Below, piece by piece: positions 34,988-43,578 of a stretch of 64,000 nt of DNA. The translations under genes were made by a program, and so were the position numbers. Each line of letters starts with the position of its first letter. Within the stretch, counting starts at the first letter, position 1. Location of the stretch: NCBI RefSeq assembly GCF_016458305.1, contig NZ_JAEMHL010000003.1, positions 496,001 through 560,000 on the forward strand, given 5' to 3'. The notes beneath the pieces are model-generated. The model was given only the letters and a program-made list of their open reading frames with translations, was not told the origin of the DNA and made no database searches. Source of the stretch: Geomonas anaerohicana. GTDB lineage: Bacteria > Desulfobacterota > Desulfuromonadia > Geobacterales > Geobacteraceae.

Positions 34988-37900
34988 ATGAAGCAGCAGT
35001 CGCCTTCCGTGGCAATCGTCGGCCTGGGCGGGATCTTTCCCGACGCGCCGGAACTGACAACTTTCTGGGAAAACATCCGTAACGCCAAGAGCGCGGCGCG
35101 CGAGGTCCCGGCCGGACGCTGGGCCCTCGCGGCTGACGCCGCCTTTCATCCCGAGGCCGGCAAGCCGGACCACGTCTACTCCAAGCGTGGCTGCTTCATC
35201 GACAGCCTCCCTCCCCTGTCCTCGCTTTCCGGGCTGCAGATCGACCCGAAACTCGCCGACGGACTCGATCCCGCCTGCCACCTGCTGCTGCACGCCGGCA
35301 AGAGGGCCTTCGACAGTGCGGTCACCGCCAAGGTCGATCGCTCCCGCGTCGGCGTCATCATCGGCAACCTGGCGCTCCCCAGCGAGAAATCCGCCGAACT
35401 CTCCCGCGCCCTCCTGGGGCGGACCTTCGAGGAAAAGCTTTTAGGCCACGCCGGCAGCGACCCGATCCCCAACCCGCTCAACCGCTACGTGGCCGGCCTT
35501 CCCGCCGGTCTCCTTGCTGCCGCGCTCGGTCTCGGCGGCGGCTGTAGCACCCTGGACGCCGCCTGCGCCTCCTCGCTCTACGCGATAAAGCTCGCCTGCG
35601 ACGAACTCCTTTCCGGCCGCGCCGATGCCATGCTCACCGGCGGCCTGTCCCGTCCCGATCCGCTCTATACCCAGATGGGCTTTGCCCAGTTGCGCGCCCT
35701 GTCGCGCCGCGGCATCTGCTCGCCTTTCGACGCCTCCGGCGACGGTCTGGTCGTGGGCGAAGGCGCCGGCATTTTCGTGCTGAAGCGGCTGGATGACGCC
35801 CTCGCGCACGGAGACAGGATCTACGGCGTTATCAAGGGGATCGGCCTCTCCAACGACGTGGGCGGCAGCCTACTGGCACCGATGGCCGACGGCCAGCTGC
35901 GCGCCATGCGCTCCGCCTACGAGAAGGCCGGCTGGCAGCCGCAGGACGTGGACCTGATCGAGTGCCACGCCACCGGTACCCCGGTCGGCGACGCCACAGA
36001 AGTCGGCAGCCTCAGGGAACTGTGGGGCGACGCCACCGGCAAGGGATGCGTCATCGGATCGGTAAAGTCCAACATCGGCCACCTGTTGACCGCCGCCGGT
36101 TCCGCCGCGCTGACCAAGGTGCTGCTGTCGATGGCCGAAGAAACCCTGCCGCCGACGGCAAACTTCAACCAGGCACCGGATAGCTTTCAGCTGGAAGGAA
36201 GCCCTTTCCGCGTCCTCAAAGGCGCAACCCCGTGGCAGCGCCGCGCCGAGGGTGTGCCCCGCCGTGCCGCGGTCTCCGCGTTCGGTTTCGGAGGCATCAA
36301 CGCGCACCTGCTGGTCGAGGAATGGCTGCCCAGTGGCGTAGCGGCTGAACCTGAAAGCAGGGGGACAGGCACCTGGCGGAGCCAGTCCCCGGCCGTGGCG
36401 GTGGTCGGGCTCGACGCCCGCTTTGGCAAGTGGCAGGATCTGAAATCCTTCCAGTCCCGTGCGCTCGGTGGCGATACCGCTGCCAAGCCCTCCCAACCCA
36501 AGGACTGGTGGGGCGCCGAGCAAAGTGCCTGGTTTGCAGCGGAAAAGCTGAAGGACACTCCCTTCTCCGGCTTCTACCTGGACGAGTTTGCCCAACCGAC
36601 CGACCAGTTCCGTATTCCGCCCAAAGAGCTGGAGGAGATGCTGCCGCAGCAGCTTCTGATGCTGCAGTCCGCCGCAGCCGCCATCAAGGATGCGGGCATG
36701 GAGCGCGGCGACAACCTGCGCGCCGGCGTCTTCGTCGGTATCGCGCTCGATCTGAATAGCACCAACTTTGCCTTCCGCTGGACCATAGCGGAAAAGGCGC
36801 AGGCATGGGCCCGTCAGCTCGGCCTGCAGCTCTCGCCTGAGGAACTGGAGCGCTGGATCGAACAACTGCGTGATCAGGCTGGCCCGGCACTTACCGCCAA
36901 CCGCACCATGGGTGCCTTGGGGAGCGTGGTCGCCAGTCGCGTGGCGCGCGAATTCCGCTGCGGCGGCCCCAGCTTCACCATGTCCAGCGAGGAGAGTTCC
37001 GGCCTGCGCGCGCTTGAAACCGCGGTGCGCCAACTGCAGTCCAACGAGATCGATCGCGCCATCGTAGGTGCCGTAGACCTTGCCGGCGATTTCCGGGCGG
37101 TCATCGGCCAGCATCTGAACCGCCCCTACTCCGGCTTTGGCAGCGCCACCCCCTTCGACCAGTCCGCCGACGGCACCGTAGTCGGCGAGGGCGCAGCCAC
37201 CGTGATCCTGAAGCGCCTGGAAGATGCCGAGCGAGACGGAGACCGGATCTACGCGGTAATCGGCGGTGTGGGGAGCGCCAGTGGCGAAGTCATGCTCCCT
37301 GGCGTCCCTGCCTACCGTCACGCCCTGGAACGTGCCTACGGCGAGGCGGAGGTTGCTCCCGCCGGCATCGGACTAATCGAGGCCCACGGCAGCGGCAACG
37401 CGGCCGAGGACCGGATGGAAGCCGCGGCACTTACCGAGTTCTTCGACGAGCCGGGGCCCACGGCGCAACCGAGGCGAATCCCCGTTGCCAGCGTCAAGGC
37501 CGACATCGGCCATACCGGCGCAGCTTCCGGCTTGGCCTCGCTGGTGCGTGGCTGCCTGGCGCTGTACCAGGAGATCATTCCCGGTACCCGTGCCGGTGAG
37601 CGCCCGGTGAGCCAGCTCTCCGGCAACGGCGCCCTCTTCCTGCCCAACGGGTCGCGTTACTGGCTGAGAAACCGCAGCGAAGGCGCACGCCACGCCGGTG
37701 TCAGCGTCTTCGGCGTGGACGGCAGCGTGAGCCACGTGGTGCTGCAGGGGTACGACAACGTCCCCGAGCGCGCATCGGTCGAACGGGTGGCACCGCTGGC
37801 GGGGTGGGACGAATTCCTGTTCATCATCGCGGCAAGTGATCGCCAGGAATTGGCTGAAAGCGTGCGGCAGTTGCGGGAAACGGCGGAAAAGAGGCCGGCT

Positions 37901-40900
37901 CCAGAGATGTCCATCCTTTCCCGACGCGTCTGCAAGGAAAGCAGCGCCTCCGGCGCACCGCTTGCGGTTTCCCTGGTGGCCCGCAGCGCCGACGAATTGG
38001 TCTCGCTGTGCCAGCAGGGAGAGCGGATCCTGCGCTCCGACGCGGCCTACGCGGAGGCGGTGCTGCACCCGTCCCAGCGCGACCGTCTCTTCTTTAACGC
38101 CAACCCCATCGGCAAAAACGGCAAGATCGGCTTCGTCTACCCCGGTTCCGGCAACCATTTCGCCGGCATGGGGCTGGAGCTGTCGGCCCGCTGGCCCGAG
38201 GTGTACCGCCGCCAGGACGCGGAAAACCTGTACCTGCGCGAGCAGTTCCAGCCGGAGCAGTTCTGGAACGGCGCGCCCATCGACAGCGTGCACGAGAACC
38301 ATCTCGCCGTGATCTTCGGGCAGGTGGCCACCGGATGCGCCGTCACCGACGTGGTGCAGCGCTTCGGGATCAAACCGAACGCGGTGATCAGTTACAGCCT
38401 GGGCGAATCCGCCGGGCTCTTCGCCACCCGCACCTGGACCGAGCGCGACCTGATGCTGACCCGCATGAAGGCGTCCACCCTGTTCACCCGCGATCTTGCC
38501 GGCGAATGCCGCGCCGCCCGTGAGGCCTGGGGCGAGCCGGATGGCAAAGAGATCAACTGGAGCATCGGCGTCGTCGACGCACCCGCGCGCGAAGTGCGCC
38601 GCGCCCTCAAGAAGACCAGCCGTGTCTACCTGCTCATCGTCAACACGCCGGACGAGTGCGTCATCGGCGGCGACGTTAAGTGGGTGAAACACCTGGTGGC
38701 CATGCTCGACTGCCGCTTCTTCCCGCTGCAGGGAGTGACCACCGTGCATTGCGAGGTGGCGCGCCAGGTGGCCAACGCCTACCGCGACCTGCACGTCTTC
38801 AACACCAACCCGCCCGCCGGCGTGACCTTCTACAGCGGTGCCGCCGGCAACGCCTACCAGGTGAACCGCCGCAGCGCAGCCGAGTCGATCCTGGCCCAGG
38901 CCGTGGAAGGGATCGACTATCCCAAGGTGATCGAAGCCGCCTACGAGGAAGGGGTCCGCTACTTCATCGAGATGGGTCCCGGCGCTTCCTGCAGCCGGAT
39001 GATCGGGCGCATCCTCAACAACCGTCCCCACGTGGCCCGCTCGGTCTGCCAGCCGGGTACCGACGCCAACTCCGGGCTCCTGCGTCTCTTGGCCCAGCTC
39101 AGCGCCGAGCGTGTACCGGTTGACCTGGAGCCGCTCTTCTCGAACGTGCCCGATGTCCCGGTGCTGGCATCGGTAGTGGCACCCGAGCCCAAAGGCCTTC
39201 GCTTCTCCACGGGCGGCGCACCCTTCGCGCCGGAGAGGGGACTGGCTCCGCAGGTGCCAGTCCCCCTAGCACCCACGACCGACGTCGCGCCGTTGGCTGC
39301 AGAGAGAGAACTGGCTCCGGCTGCAACCGCCGCACCGGTAATGCCCGGCGTAAATAAACCGGTAAGTACAATCGAAAAAACACCGGTAACGGCAGGCTTT
39401 ACACCCGCTGCAGCTGTAACTGTCACGACTGTTAACGCACCTCTGGCTTCGGCACAGCCCACACCTATTACGGCTGCATCGGTCGCTGCGGTTGCTCCTC
39501 CTGTCGCTCAGGCGGCTGCCGCCGAGCCGGTCGGCGATCCTTTGCTGGGTGATTTTGCCCGTGCACGTGACGCCCACCAGCAGGCACACGATGCGTACCT
39601 CCGCGTGGCCAACGACCTGAGCCGCTCTATCGCTGACGCGCTGGCGCTGCAGATCTCCATTCAGGAACAGATGGTGGCTGCAGGGATCGCGGTAGAGGGG
39701 CAAATCCCCTCTGTCTCCCCTTCGCAAAGGGGAGGACGTGAGGCATCTTCTGTGGTTGAAGCTGCAGCATTCTCTCCCGTGGCAAGTCAGGCCCCAATTC
39801 ACGCTTACGCTCCCACTGAGACTCAGGCTCAGGTCCCGGCTCCAGCCCCCTACCCTGGCGCGCTGCCGGCGCTGTACGACTACGACATGTGCCTGGAGTT
39901 CGCTATCGGGTCGGTGGCCAAGATGCTTGGTCCGGAGTTCGCCGGGGCGGATAGCTACCCGACCAGGGTGAGGCTCCCGGACGTGCCGCTGCAGCTCGTG
40001 CACCGCATCGTGGCGCTCGAGGGCGAGCCGAAATCGATGACCAGCGGCCGCGTGGTCACCCAACACGACGTCCATCCCGGCGCCTGGTACCTGGACGGCG
40101 GCCGCATCCCGACCTGCATCGCGGTAGAGGCGGGCCAGGCCGACCTGTTCCTGTCCGGCTACCTCGGCATCGATTTCATCACCAAGGGACTCGCCGTGTA
40201 CCGGCTCCTGGACGCCGTGGTGACCTTCCACCGCGAGCTTCCTGCGCCGGGCGAGACCATCAACTACGACATCCGCATCGAGCGCTTCTTCAGGCAGGGC
40301 GAGACCTACCTGTTCCGCTTCCACTTTGAGGCGACCGTGAACGGAGAGCCGCTTCTCTCCATGCGCAACGGCTGCGCTGGCTTCTTCTCTCAAGAAGAGC
40401 TCGATGCCGGCAAGGGGATCGTACGCGGCGCCATTGACCTGCGTCCCCGCACTGGCAAGCTGCCGACTGACTGGCAGTACCTGGTCCCCATGCAGCCCGC
40501 CTCTTACGACGCACGCCAGTTGGACGCTCTGCGCCGCGGCGATCTGGCCGGGTGCTTCGGCCCGCTCTTCGCCGGTCTGCCGATCCAGCGGCCGCTCACC
40601 ATCCCCGGCGGCAGGATGGAACTGGTGCACCGCGTCATGGAACTGGTCCCCGACGGCGGGCGCTGCGGCCTCGGCTTCATTCGCGCCGAAGCGGACATCC
40701 ATCCCGACGACTGGTTCATCACCTGCCACTTCGTCGATGACCGCGTCATGCCCGGCACGCTCATGTACGAGTGCTGCATGCACACGCTGCGCATCTTCCT
40801 GCTGCGCCTTGGTTGGGTCGCCGAGGCCGACGGTGCCGCCTGGCAGCCGGTCCCCGGCGTCGCCAGCCAACTCTGCTGCCGCGGCCAGGTTCTGGAGACC

Positions 40901-42220
40901 ACCAAGGTGGTCACCTACGAGGTCACCGTGCGCGAGCTGGGGTACCGCCCGGAACCGTACGCGATCGTCGATGCTCTCATGTACGCCGACGGCAAGCCCA
41001 TCGTCGAAATCACCAATATGTCCGCGCGTCTGACCGGCACCACTCGTGAAGCACTGCTTCAGTTGTGGCAGACCAAAGGCTTGCAATCGCTCAACTTTGC
41101 CCCCGCTGCAGTGCAGGCGCCTGCCTACGATCAGAAGCCGGCCATCTACACCAAGCAGCAGATCCTGGCCTACAGCAACGGCAATCCTTCCGAAGGGTTC
41201 GGCGACCGTTACAAGGTCTTCGACAGTGAGCGGAAGATCGCCCGCCTCCCCGGCCCGCCGTTCCAGTTCATGGATCGCGTCACCGGCATCAAGGGCGAAC
41301 CGTGGCAAATGGTGCCTGGCGCCATGGCCGAGGCGCAGTACGACATCCCGGTGGACGAGTGGTACTTCGCCGCCGACCGCCAGCCGCGCATGCCCTTCGC
41401 CGTGCTCTTGGAAGCAGCCCTCCAGCCCTGCGGTTGGCTGGCGGCCTACGTCGGCTCCGCGCTTACCAGCCCGACCGACATATCCTTCCGCAACCTCGGC
41501 GGCACGGCGATCCAGCATCGCCCTGTTACGCCGGGCAGCGGCACCCTGACCGCCACCGCGACCCTTACCAAGGCGGCCACCAGTGGCGGGATGATCATCC
41601 AGGAGTTCGACTTCTCCGTTGCCGACCGTCATGGCGTGCTGTACGAAGGCGAGACCATGTTCGGTTTCTTCGCCAAGGAGGCGCTGGCCAACCAGGTGGG
41701 AATCAGGGAAGCGGCTCCCTACATCCCAAGTGCCGAGGAAGCCGGTCGCGGCCGTTCCCTCCCCTACCCCGAGCAGCGTCCCTTCCCGGACAAGATGCTA
41801 CGGATGATTGACAGGATCGACCTCTACGTCGCCGATGGCGGGCCGGCAGGCCTTGGCTATATCAGGGGGACCAAGACGGTCGTAGGCGAGGACTGGTACT
41901 TCAAGGCGCACTTCTATGAGGATCCGGTGACGCCGGGATCGTTGGGGCTGGAATCGTTCCTGCAGTTGATGAAGTTTGCCGCCGTCGAGCGCTGGGGCTG
42001 GAACGAAGGGGACACCGTCGTCGCCGTAGCCCTGGAGCGCAAGCACCGCTGGCTCTATCGCGGCCAGGTCGTGCCGACCAACAAGGAAGTCACCGTATTA
42101 GCCTGGATCACCGCCGTGGACGACGCCAACTGCGTCCTCACCGCCGCAGGCTTCCTGTACGTCGACGGCCGGGCCATCTACCAGATGAACGACTTCACCG
42201 TGCAGGTGGAGAGGGGCTAA
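34988..42220 (+). CDS. pfaC: PUFA synthase subunit PfaC with built-in acyltransferase: KS-CLF-AT-DH-DH
   Basis: 2410 aa. KS is at ~5-450 (C193 in DAACASS, H327 in ECHATGT, H365 in IGHLLTAAG). A second KS-like domain at ~470-910 has lost the nucleophile: the DAACASS site reads SSEESSG (Glu668), so it is a chain-length factor. AT is at ~1040-1370 (YPGSGNHFAGMG, S1137 in SYSLGES), taking the place of a separate PfaB. An Ala/Pro linker follows, then four hot-dog units (~1620-2410) making two FabA-like dehydratases. H1696 and H1905 mark units 1 and 2; units 3 and 4 lack the histidine. The order matches myxobacterial Pfa3, but I see no C-terminal acylglycerol-phosphate acyltransferase. ATG 34988 is 2 bases after the pfaA stop, with a weak ribosome site. 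Confidence 0.93.
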   Translation: MKQQSPSVAIVGLGGIFPDAPELTTFWENIRNAKSAAREVPAGRWALAADAAFHPEAGKPDHVYSKRGCFIDSLPPLSSLSGLQIDPKLADGLDPACHLLLHAGKRAFDSAVTAKVDRSRVGVIIGNLALPSEKSAELSRALLGRTFEEKLLGHAGSDPIPNPLNRYVAGLPAGLLAAALGLGGGCSTLDAACASSLYAIKLACDELLSGRADAMLTGGLSRPDPLYTQMGFAQLRALSRRGICSPFDASGDGLVVGEGAGIFVLKRLDDALAHGDRIYGVIKGIGLSNDVGGSLLAPMADGQLRAMRSAYEKAGWQPQDVDLIECHATGTPVGDATEVGSLRELWGDATGKGCVIGSVKSNIGHLLTAAGSAALTKVLLSMAEETLPPTANFNQAPDSFQLEGSPFRVLKGATPWQRRAEGVPRRAAVSAFGFGGINAHLLVEEWLPSGVAAEPESRGTGTWRSQSPAVAVVGLDARFGKWQDLKSFQSRALGGDTAAKPSQPKDWWGAEQSAWFAAEKLKDTPFSGFYLDEFAQPTDQFRIPPKELEEMLPQQLLMLQSAAAAIKDAGMERGDNLRAGVFVGIALDLNSTNFAFRWTIAEKAQAWARQLGLQLSPEELERWIEQLRDQAGPALTANRTMGALGSVVASRVAREFRCGGPSFTMSSEESSGLRALETAVRQLQSNEIDRAIVGAVDLAGDFRAVIGQHLNRPYSGFGSATPFDQSADGTVVGEGAATVILKRLEDAERDGDRIYAVIGGVGSASGEVMLPGVPAYRHALERAYGEAEVAPAGIGLIEAHGSGNAAEDRMEAAALTEFFDEPGPTAQPRRIPVASVKADIGHTGAASGLASLVRGCLALYQEIIPGTRAGERPVSQLSGNGALFLPNGSRYWLRNRSEGARHAGVSVFGVDGSVSHVVLQGYDNVPERASVERVAPLAGWDEFLFIIAASDRQELAESVRQLRETAEKRPAPEMSILSRRVCKESSASGAPLAVSLVARSADELVSLCQQGERILRSDAAYAEAVLHPSQRDRLFFNANPIGKNGKIGFVYPGSGNHFAGMGLELSARWPEVYRRQDAENLYLREQFQPEQFWNGAPIDSVHENHLAVIFGQVATGCAVTDVVQRFGIKPNAVISYSLGESAGLFATRTWTERDLMLTRMKASTLFTRDLAGECRAAREAWGEPDGKEINWSIGVVDAPAREVRRALKKTSRVYLLIVNTPDECVIGGDVKWVKHLVAMLDCRFFPLQGVTTVHCEVARQVANAYRDLHVFNTNPPAGVTFYSGAAGNAYQVNRRSAAESILAQAVEGIDYPKVIEAAYEEGVRYFIEMGPGASCSRMIGRILNNRPHVARSVCQPGTDANSGLLRLLAQLSAERVPVDLEPLFSNVPDVPVLASVVAPEPKGLRFSTGGAPFAPERGLAPQVPVPLAPTTDVAPLAAERELAPAATAAPVMPGVNKPVSTIEKTPVTAGFTPAAAVTVTTVNAPLASAQPTPITAASVAAVAPPVAQAAAAEPVGDPLLGDFARARDAHQQAHDAYLRVANDLSRSIADALALQISIQEQMVAAGIAVEGQIPSVSPSQRGGREASSVVEAAAFSPVASQAPIHAYAPTETQAQVPAPAPYPGALPALYDYDMCLEFAIGSVAKMLGPEFAGADSYPTRVRLPDVPLQLVHRIVALEGEPKSMTSGRVVTQHDVHPGAWYLDGGRIPTCIAVEAGQADLFLSGYLGIDFITKGLAVYRLLDAVVTFHRELPAPGETINYDIRIERFFRQGETYLFRFHFEATVNGEPLLSMRNGCAGFFSQEELDAGKGIVRGAIDLRPRTGKLPTDWQYLVPMQPASYDARQLDALRRGDLAGCFGPLFAGLPIQRPLTIPGGRMELVHRVMELVPDGGRCGLGFIRAEADIHPDDWFITCHFVDDRVMPGTLMYECCMHTLRIFLLRLGWVAEADGAAWQPVPGVASQLCCRGQVLETTKVVTYEVTVRELGYRPEPYAIVDALMYADGKPIVEITNMSARLTGTTREALLQLWQTKGLQSLNFAPAAVQAPAYDQKPAIYTKQQILAYSNGNPSEGFGDRYKVFDSERKIARLPGPPFQFMDRVTGIKGEPWQMVPGAMAEAQYDIPVDEWYFAADRQPRMPFAVLLEAALQPCGWLAAYVGSALTSPTDISFRNLGGTAIQHRPVTPGSGTLTATATLTKAATSGGMIIQEFDFSVADRHGVLYEGETMFGFFAKEALANQVGIREAAPYIPSAEEAGRGRSLPYPEQRPFPDKMLRMIDRIDLYVADGGPAGLGYIRGTKTVVGEDWYFKAHFYEDPVTPGSLGLESFLQLMKFAAVERWGWNEGDTVVAVALERKHRWLYRGQVVPTNKEVTVLAWITAVDDANCVLTAAGFLYVDGRAIYQMNDFTVQVERG
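36361..36390. repeat. Family 1 palindrome, copy E (inverted), in frame within pfaC
   Basis: 30 bp, arms GGGGACAGGCACC and GGAGCCAGTCCCC, in the linker between the KS and chain-length-factor domains. Read antisense relative to copies C and D, it gives the peptide RGTGTWRSQSP without a stop codon. Confidence 0.88.
39237..39265. repeat. Family 1 palindrome, copy F, in frame within pfaC
   Basis: 29 bp, arms GGGGACTGGCTCC and GGTGCCAGTCCCC, in the linker between AT and the dehydratases. It is read in a different frame from copies C and D and gives RGLAPQVPVPL. Confidence 0.88.
39695..39744. repeat. Palindromic repeat family 2, in frame within pfaC
   Basis: About 50 bp containing CCCCTTCGCAAAGGGG, with flanking GGGGCAAATCCCC and GGACGTGAGGC. 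The intergenic sequence at 58872-58920 matches almost base for base (GAGAGGCAAATCCCC, CCCCCTTTCTCAAGGGGG, GAACGTCAGGC), as does the inverse of 42325-42375. It is translated here as EGQIPSVSPSQRGGREA in the AT-DH linker. Confidence 0.8.
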
Positions 42221-42225
42221 AACCG

Positions 42226-42288
42226 GTTCTACGTTCTACGTTCTAGGTTCTAGGTTCTAGGTTCTAGGTTCTAGGTTCTAGGTTGCGA
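42226..42288. repeat. Heptanucleotide tandem repeat between pfaC and oleA
   Basis: Nine uninterrupted 7-bp units: two GTTCTAC followed by seven GTTCTAG, beginning 5 bases after the pfaC stop. Such perfect short tandem arrays are prone to slippage, so the length of the pfaC-oleA spacer may vary between strains. Confidence 0.95.
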
Positions 42289-42324
42289 TAACTGGACAAT
42301 GCTGCCCACAAAGCGCTGCACCAG

Positions 42325-42420
42325 CCCTAACGTCCCCCCCTTTGCGAAGGGGGGACAGGGGGGATTTCCCTCCCCCACAAAACCAAATCCCCCTAAATCC
42401 CCCTTCGCAAAGGGGGACTT
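42325..42420. repeat. Family 2 palindromes, inverted pair, upstream of oleA
   Basis: Two CCCCTTTGCGAAGGGG-type hairpins (about 42333-42356 and 42398-42416) in opposite orientation, joined by GGGGATTT and AAATCCCC blocks. They lie in the 314-base gap between pfaC and oleA. The rest of that gap (42421-42534) shows no further gene. The hairpins may modulate read-through or RNA stability between the pfa and ole genes. Confidence 0.75.
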
Positions 42421-42534
42421 TCGCCACCGGGGCAACCATTTATTTTTTTCTCTGTGCCCTCCGTGGACCTCCGTGTCCCCTGTGGTCATGCTTTTCGCTT
42501 CCATGTTTTCAGCTTCAGTTTCTTAAGGTGATTG

Positions 42535-43578
42535 ATGAAGTATTCCAAGGTATATATCGAGTCTTTCGGTTACGAACTCGCTCCGGTGGTGGTTACCTCG
42601 GACGAGCTCGAGGCGCGGCTGGAGCCGCTTTACAAGACGCTGCACTTCACACCGGGACAGCTGCAGGCCCTGACCGGCATCCGTGAACGGCGCTGGTGGG
42701 AGCCTGGTTTTCAGCTCTCCAAGGGCGCCATCGCAGCCGGTAAAAAGGCGCTGGCAGCGGCGGGCATTTCCCCCAACGAGATCGGCGCCCTGCTCTACAC
42801 CGGCGTCTGCCGCGAACGCTTCGAGCCGGCTACCGCCTGCCGCGTCGCCGCCGGCCTGGGCGTCTCGGGCAACGCTGCCATCTACGACCTCTCCAACGCC
42901 TGCCTGGGCGTCCTGAACGGGATCCTGGAAGTCGCTAACCGCATCGAGTTGGGGCAGATCCGAGCGGGCCTGGTGGTCTCCTGCGAGAGCGCGCGCGACA
43001 TCAACGACGTCATGATCGCCAAGATGCTGGAAGACCGCAGCATGGAGAACTTCGCCAGTTCGCTCGCCACCCTCACCGGCGGCTCGGGTGCGGTCGCGGT
43101 GCTCCTCACCGACGGCTCCTTCTCTAAATCGGGCCGCAGAAGGCTGCGCGGCGGCATCGCCCAGGCGGCCCCGGAACACCACGGGCTCTGCCTCTGGGGC
43201 ATGACCCCGGACGGCAAGGGTGGCTACGAGCAGTCCATGAGTACCGATGCCGTCAGCGTCATGAACTACGGTGTGGAACTGGGACGCCGCACCTGGGACG
43301 ATTTCCTGCCGGAGGTGGGCTGGAGGGAGACCGACGTGGACCGCGTCATCTGCCACCAGGTCGGGAGCGCGCACCAAAGCGCCATCCTGAAAACGCTCGG
43401 CATCTCGCTGCACAAGGATTTCACCAGCTACGAGTTCCTGGGCAACATGGGAACCGTGTCGCTGCCGCTGACTGCCGCCCTTGCCGACGAGCGGGAAGTG
43501 CTTTCCGCCGGTGATCGGGTCGCCCTCCTGGGCATCGGAAGCGGACTCAATTGCCTCATGCTGGGAGTGGACTGGTGA
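42535..43578 (+). CDS. oleA: OleA, acyl-CoA head-to-head condensing thiolase
   Basis: 347 aa, thiolase-superfamily enzyme that joins two acyl thioesters by non-decarboxylative Claisen condensation to a 2-alkyl-3-keto acid, the first step of long-chain olefin synthesis. C123 lies in LSNACLGVLNG, H274 in VICHQVGSAHQ and N304 in FLGNMGTVSLP, the FabH-like triad. The OleA feature YTGVCRERFEP precedes the Cys. Being followed by OleB, OleC and OleD homologs separates it from ordinary FabH. ATG 42535 follows AAGGTG; a TTG three bases earlier is also possible. It is preceded by the pfa genes on the same strand, which suggests polyunsaturated acyl substrates. Confidence 0.92.
   Translation: MKYSKVYIESFGYELAPVVVTSDELEARLEPLYKTLHFTPGQLQALTGIRERRWWEPGFQLSKGAIAAGKKALAAAGISPNEIGALLYTGVCRERFEPATACRVAAGLGVSGNAAIYDLSNACLGVLNGILEVANRIELGQIRAGLVVSCESARDINDVMIAKMLEDRSMENFASSLATLTGGSGAVAVLLTDGSFSKSGRRRLRGGIAQAAPEHHGLCLWGMTPDGKGGYEQSMSTDAVSVMNYGVELGRRTWDDFLPEVGWRETDVDRVICHQVGSAHQSAILKTLGISLHKDFTSYEFLGNMGTVSLPLTAALADEREVLSAGDRVALLGIGSGLNCLMLGVDW

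Noticed and set aside
42226..42288. Heptamer array considered as a CRISPR or origin iteron array
   Set aside because: Units are 7 bp with no spacers, and no cas, rep or dnaA-box context is present.
42535..43578. OleA considered as an ordinary FabH (KAS III)
   Set aside because: It shares the Cys-His-Asn triad, but overlap with an Asp-nucleophile hydrolase (OleB) and the following OleC/OleD genes identify the olefin pathway.
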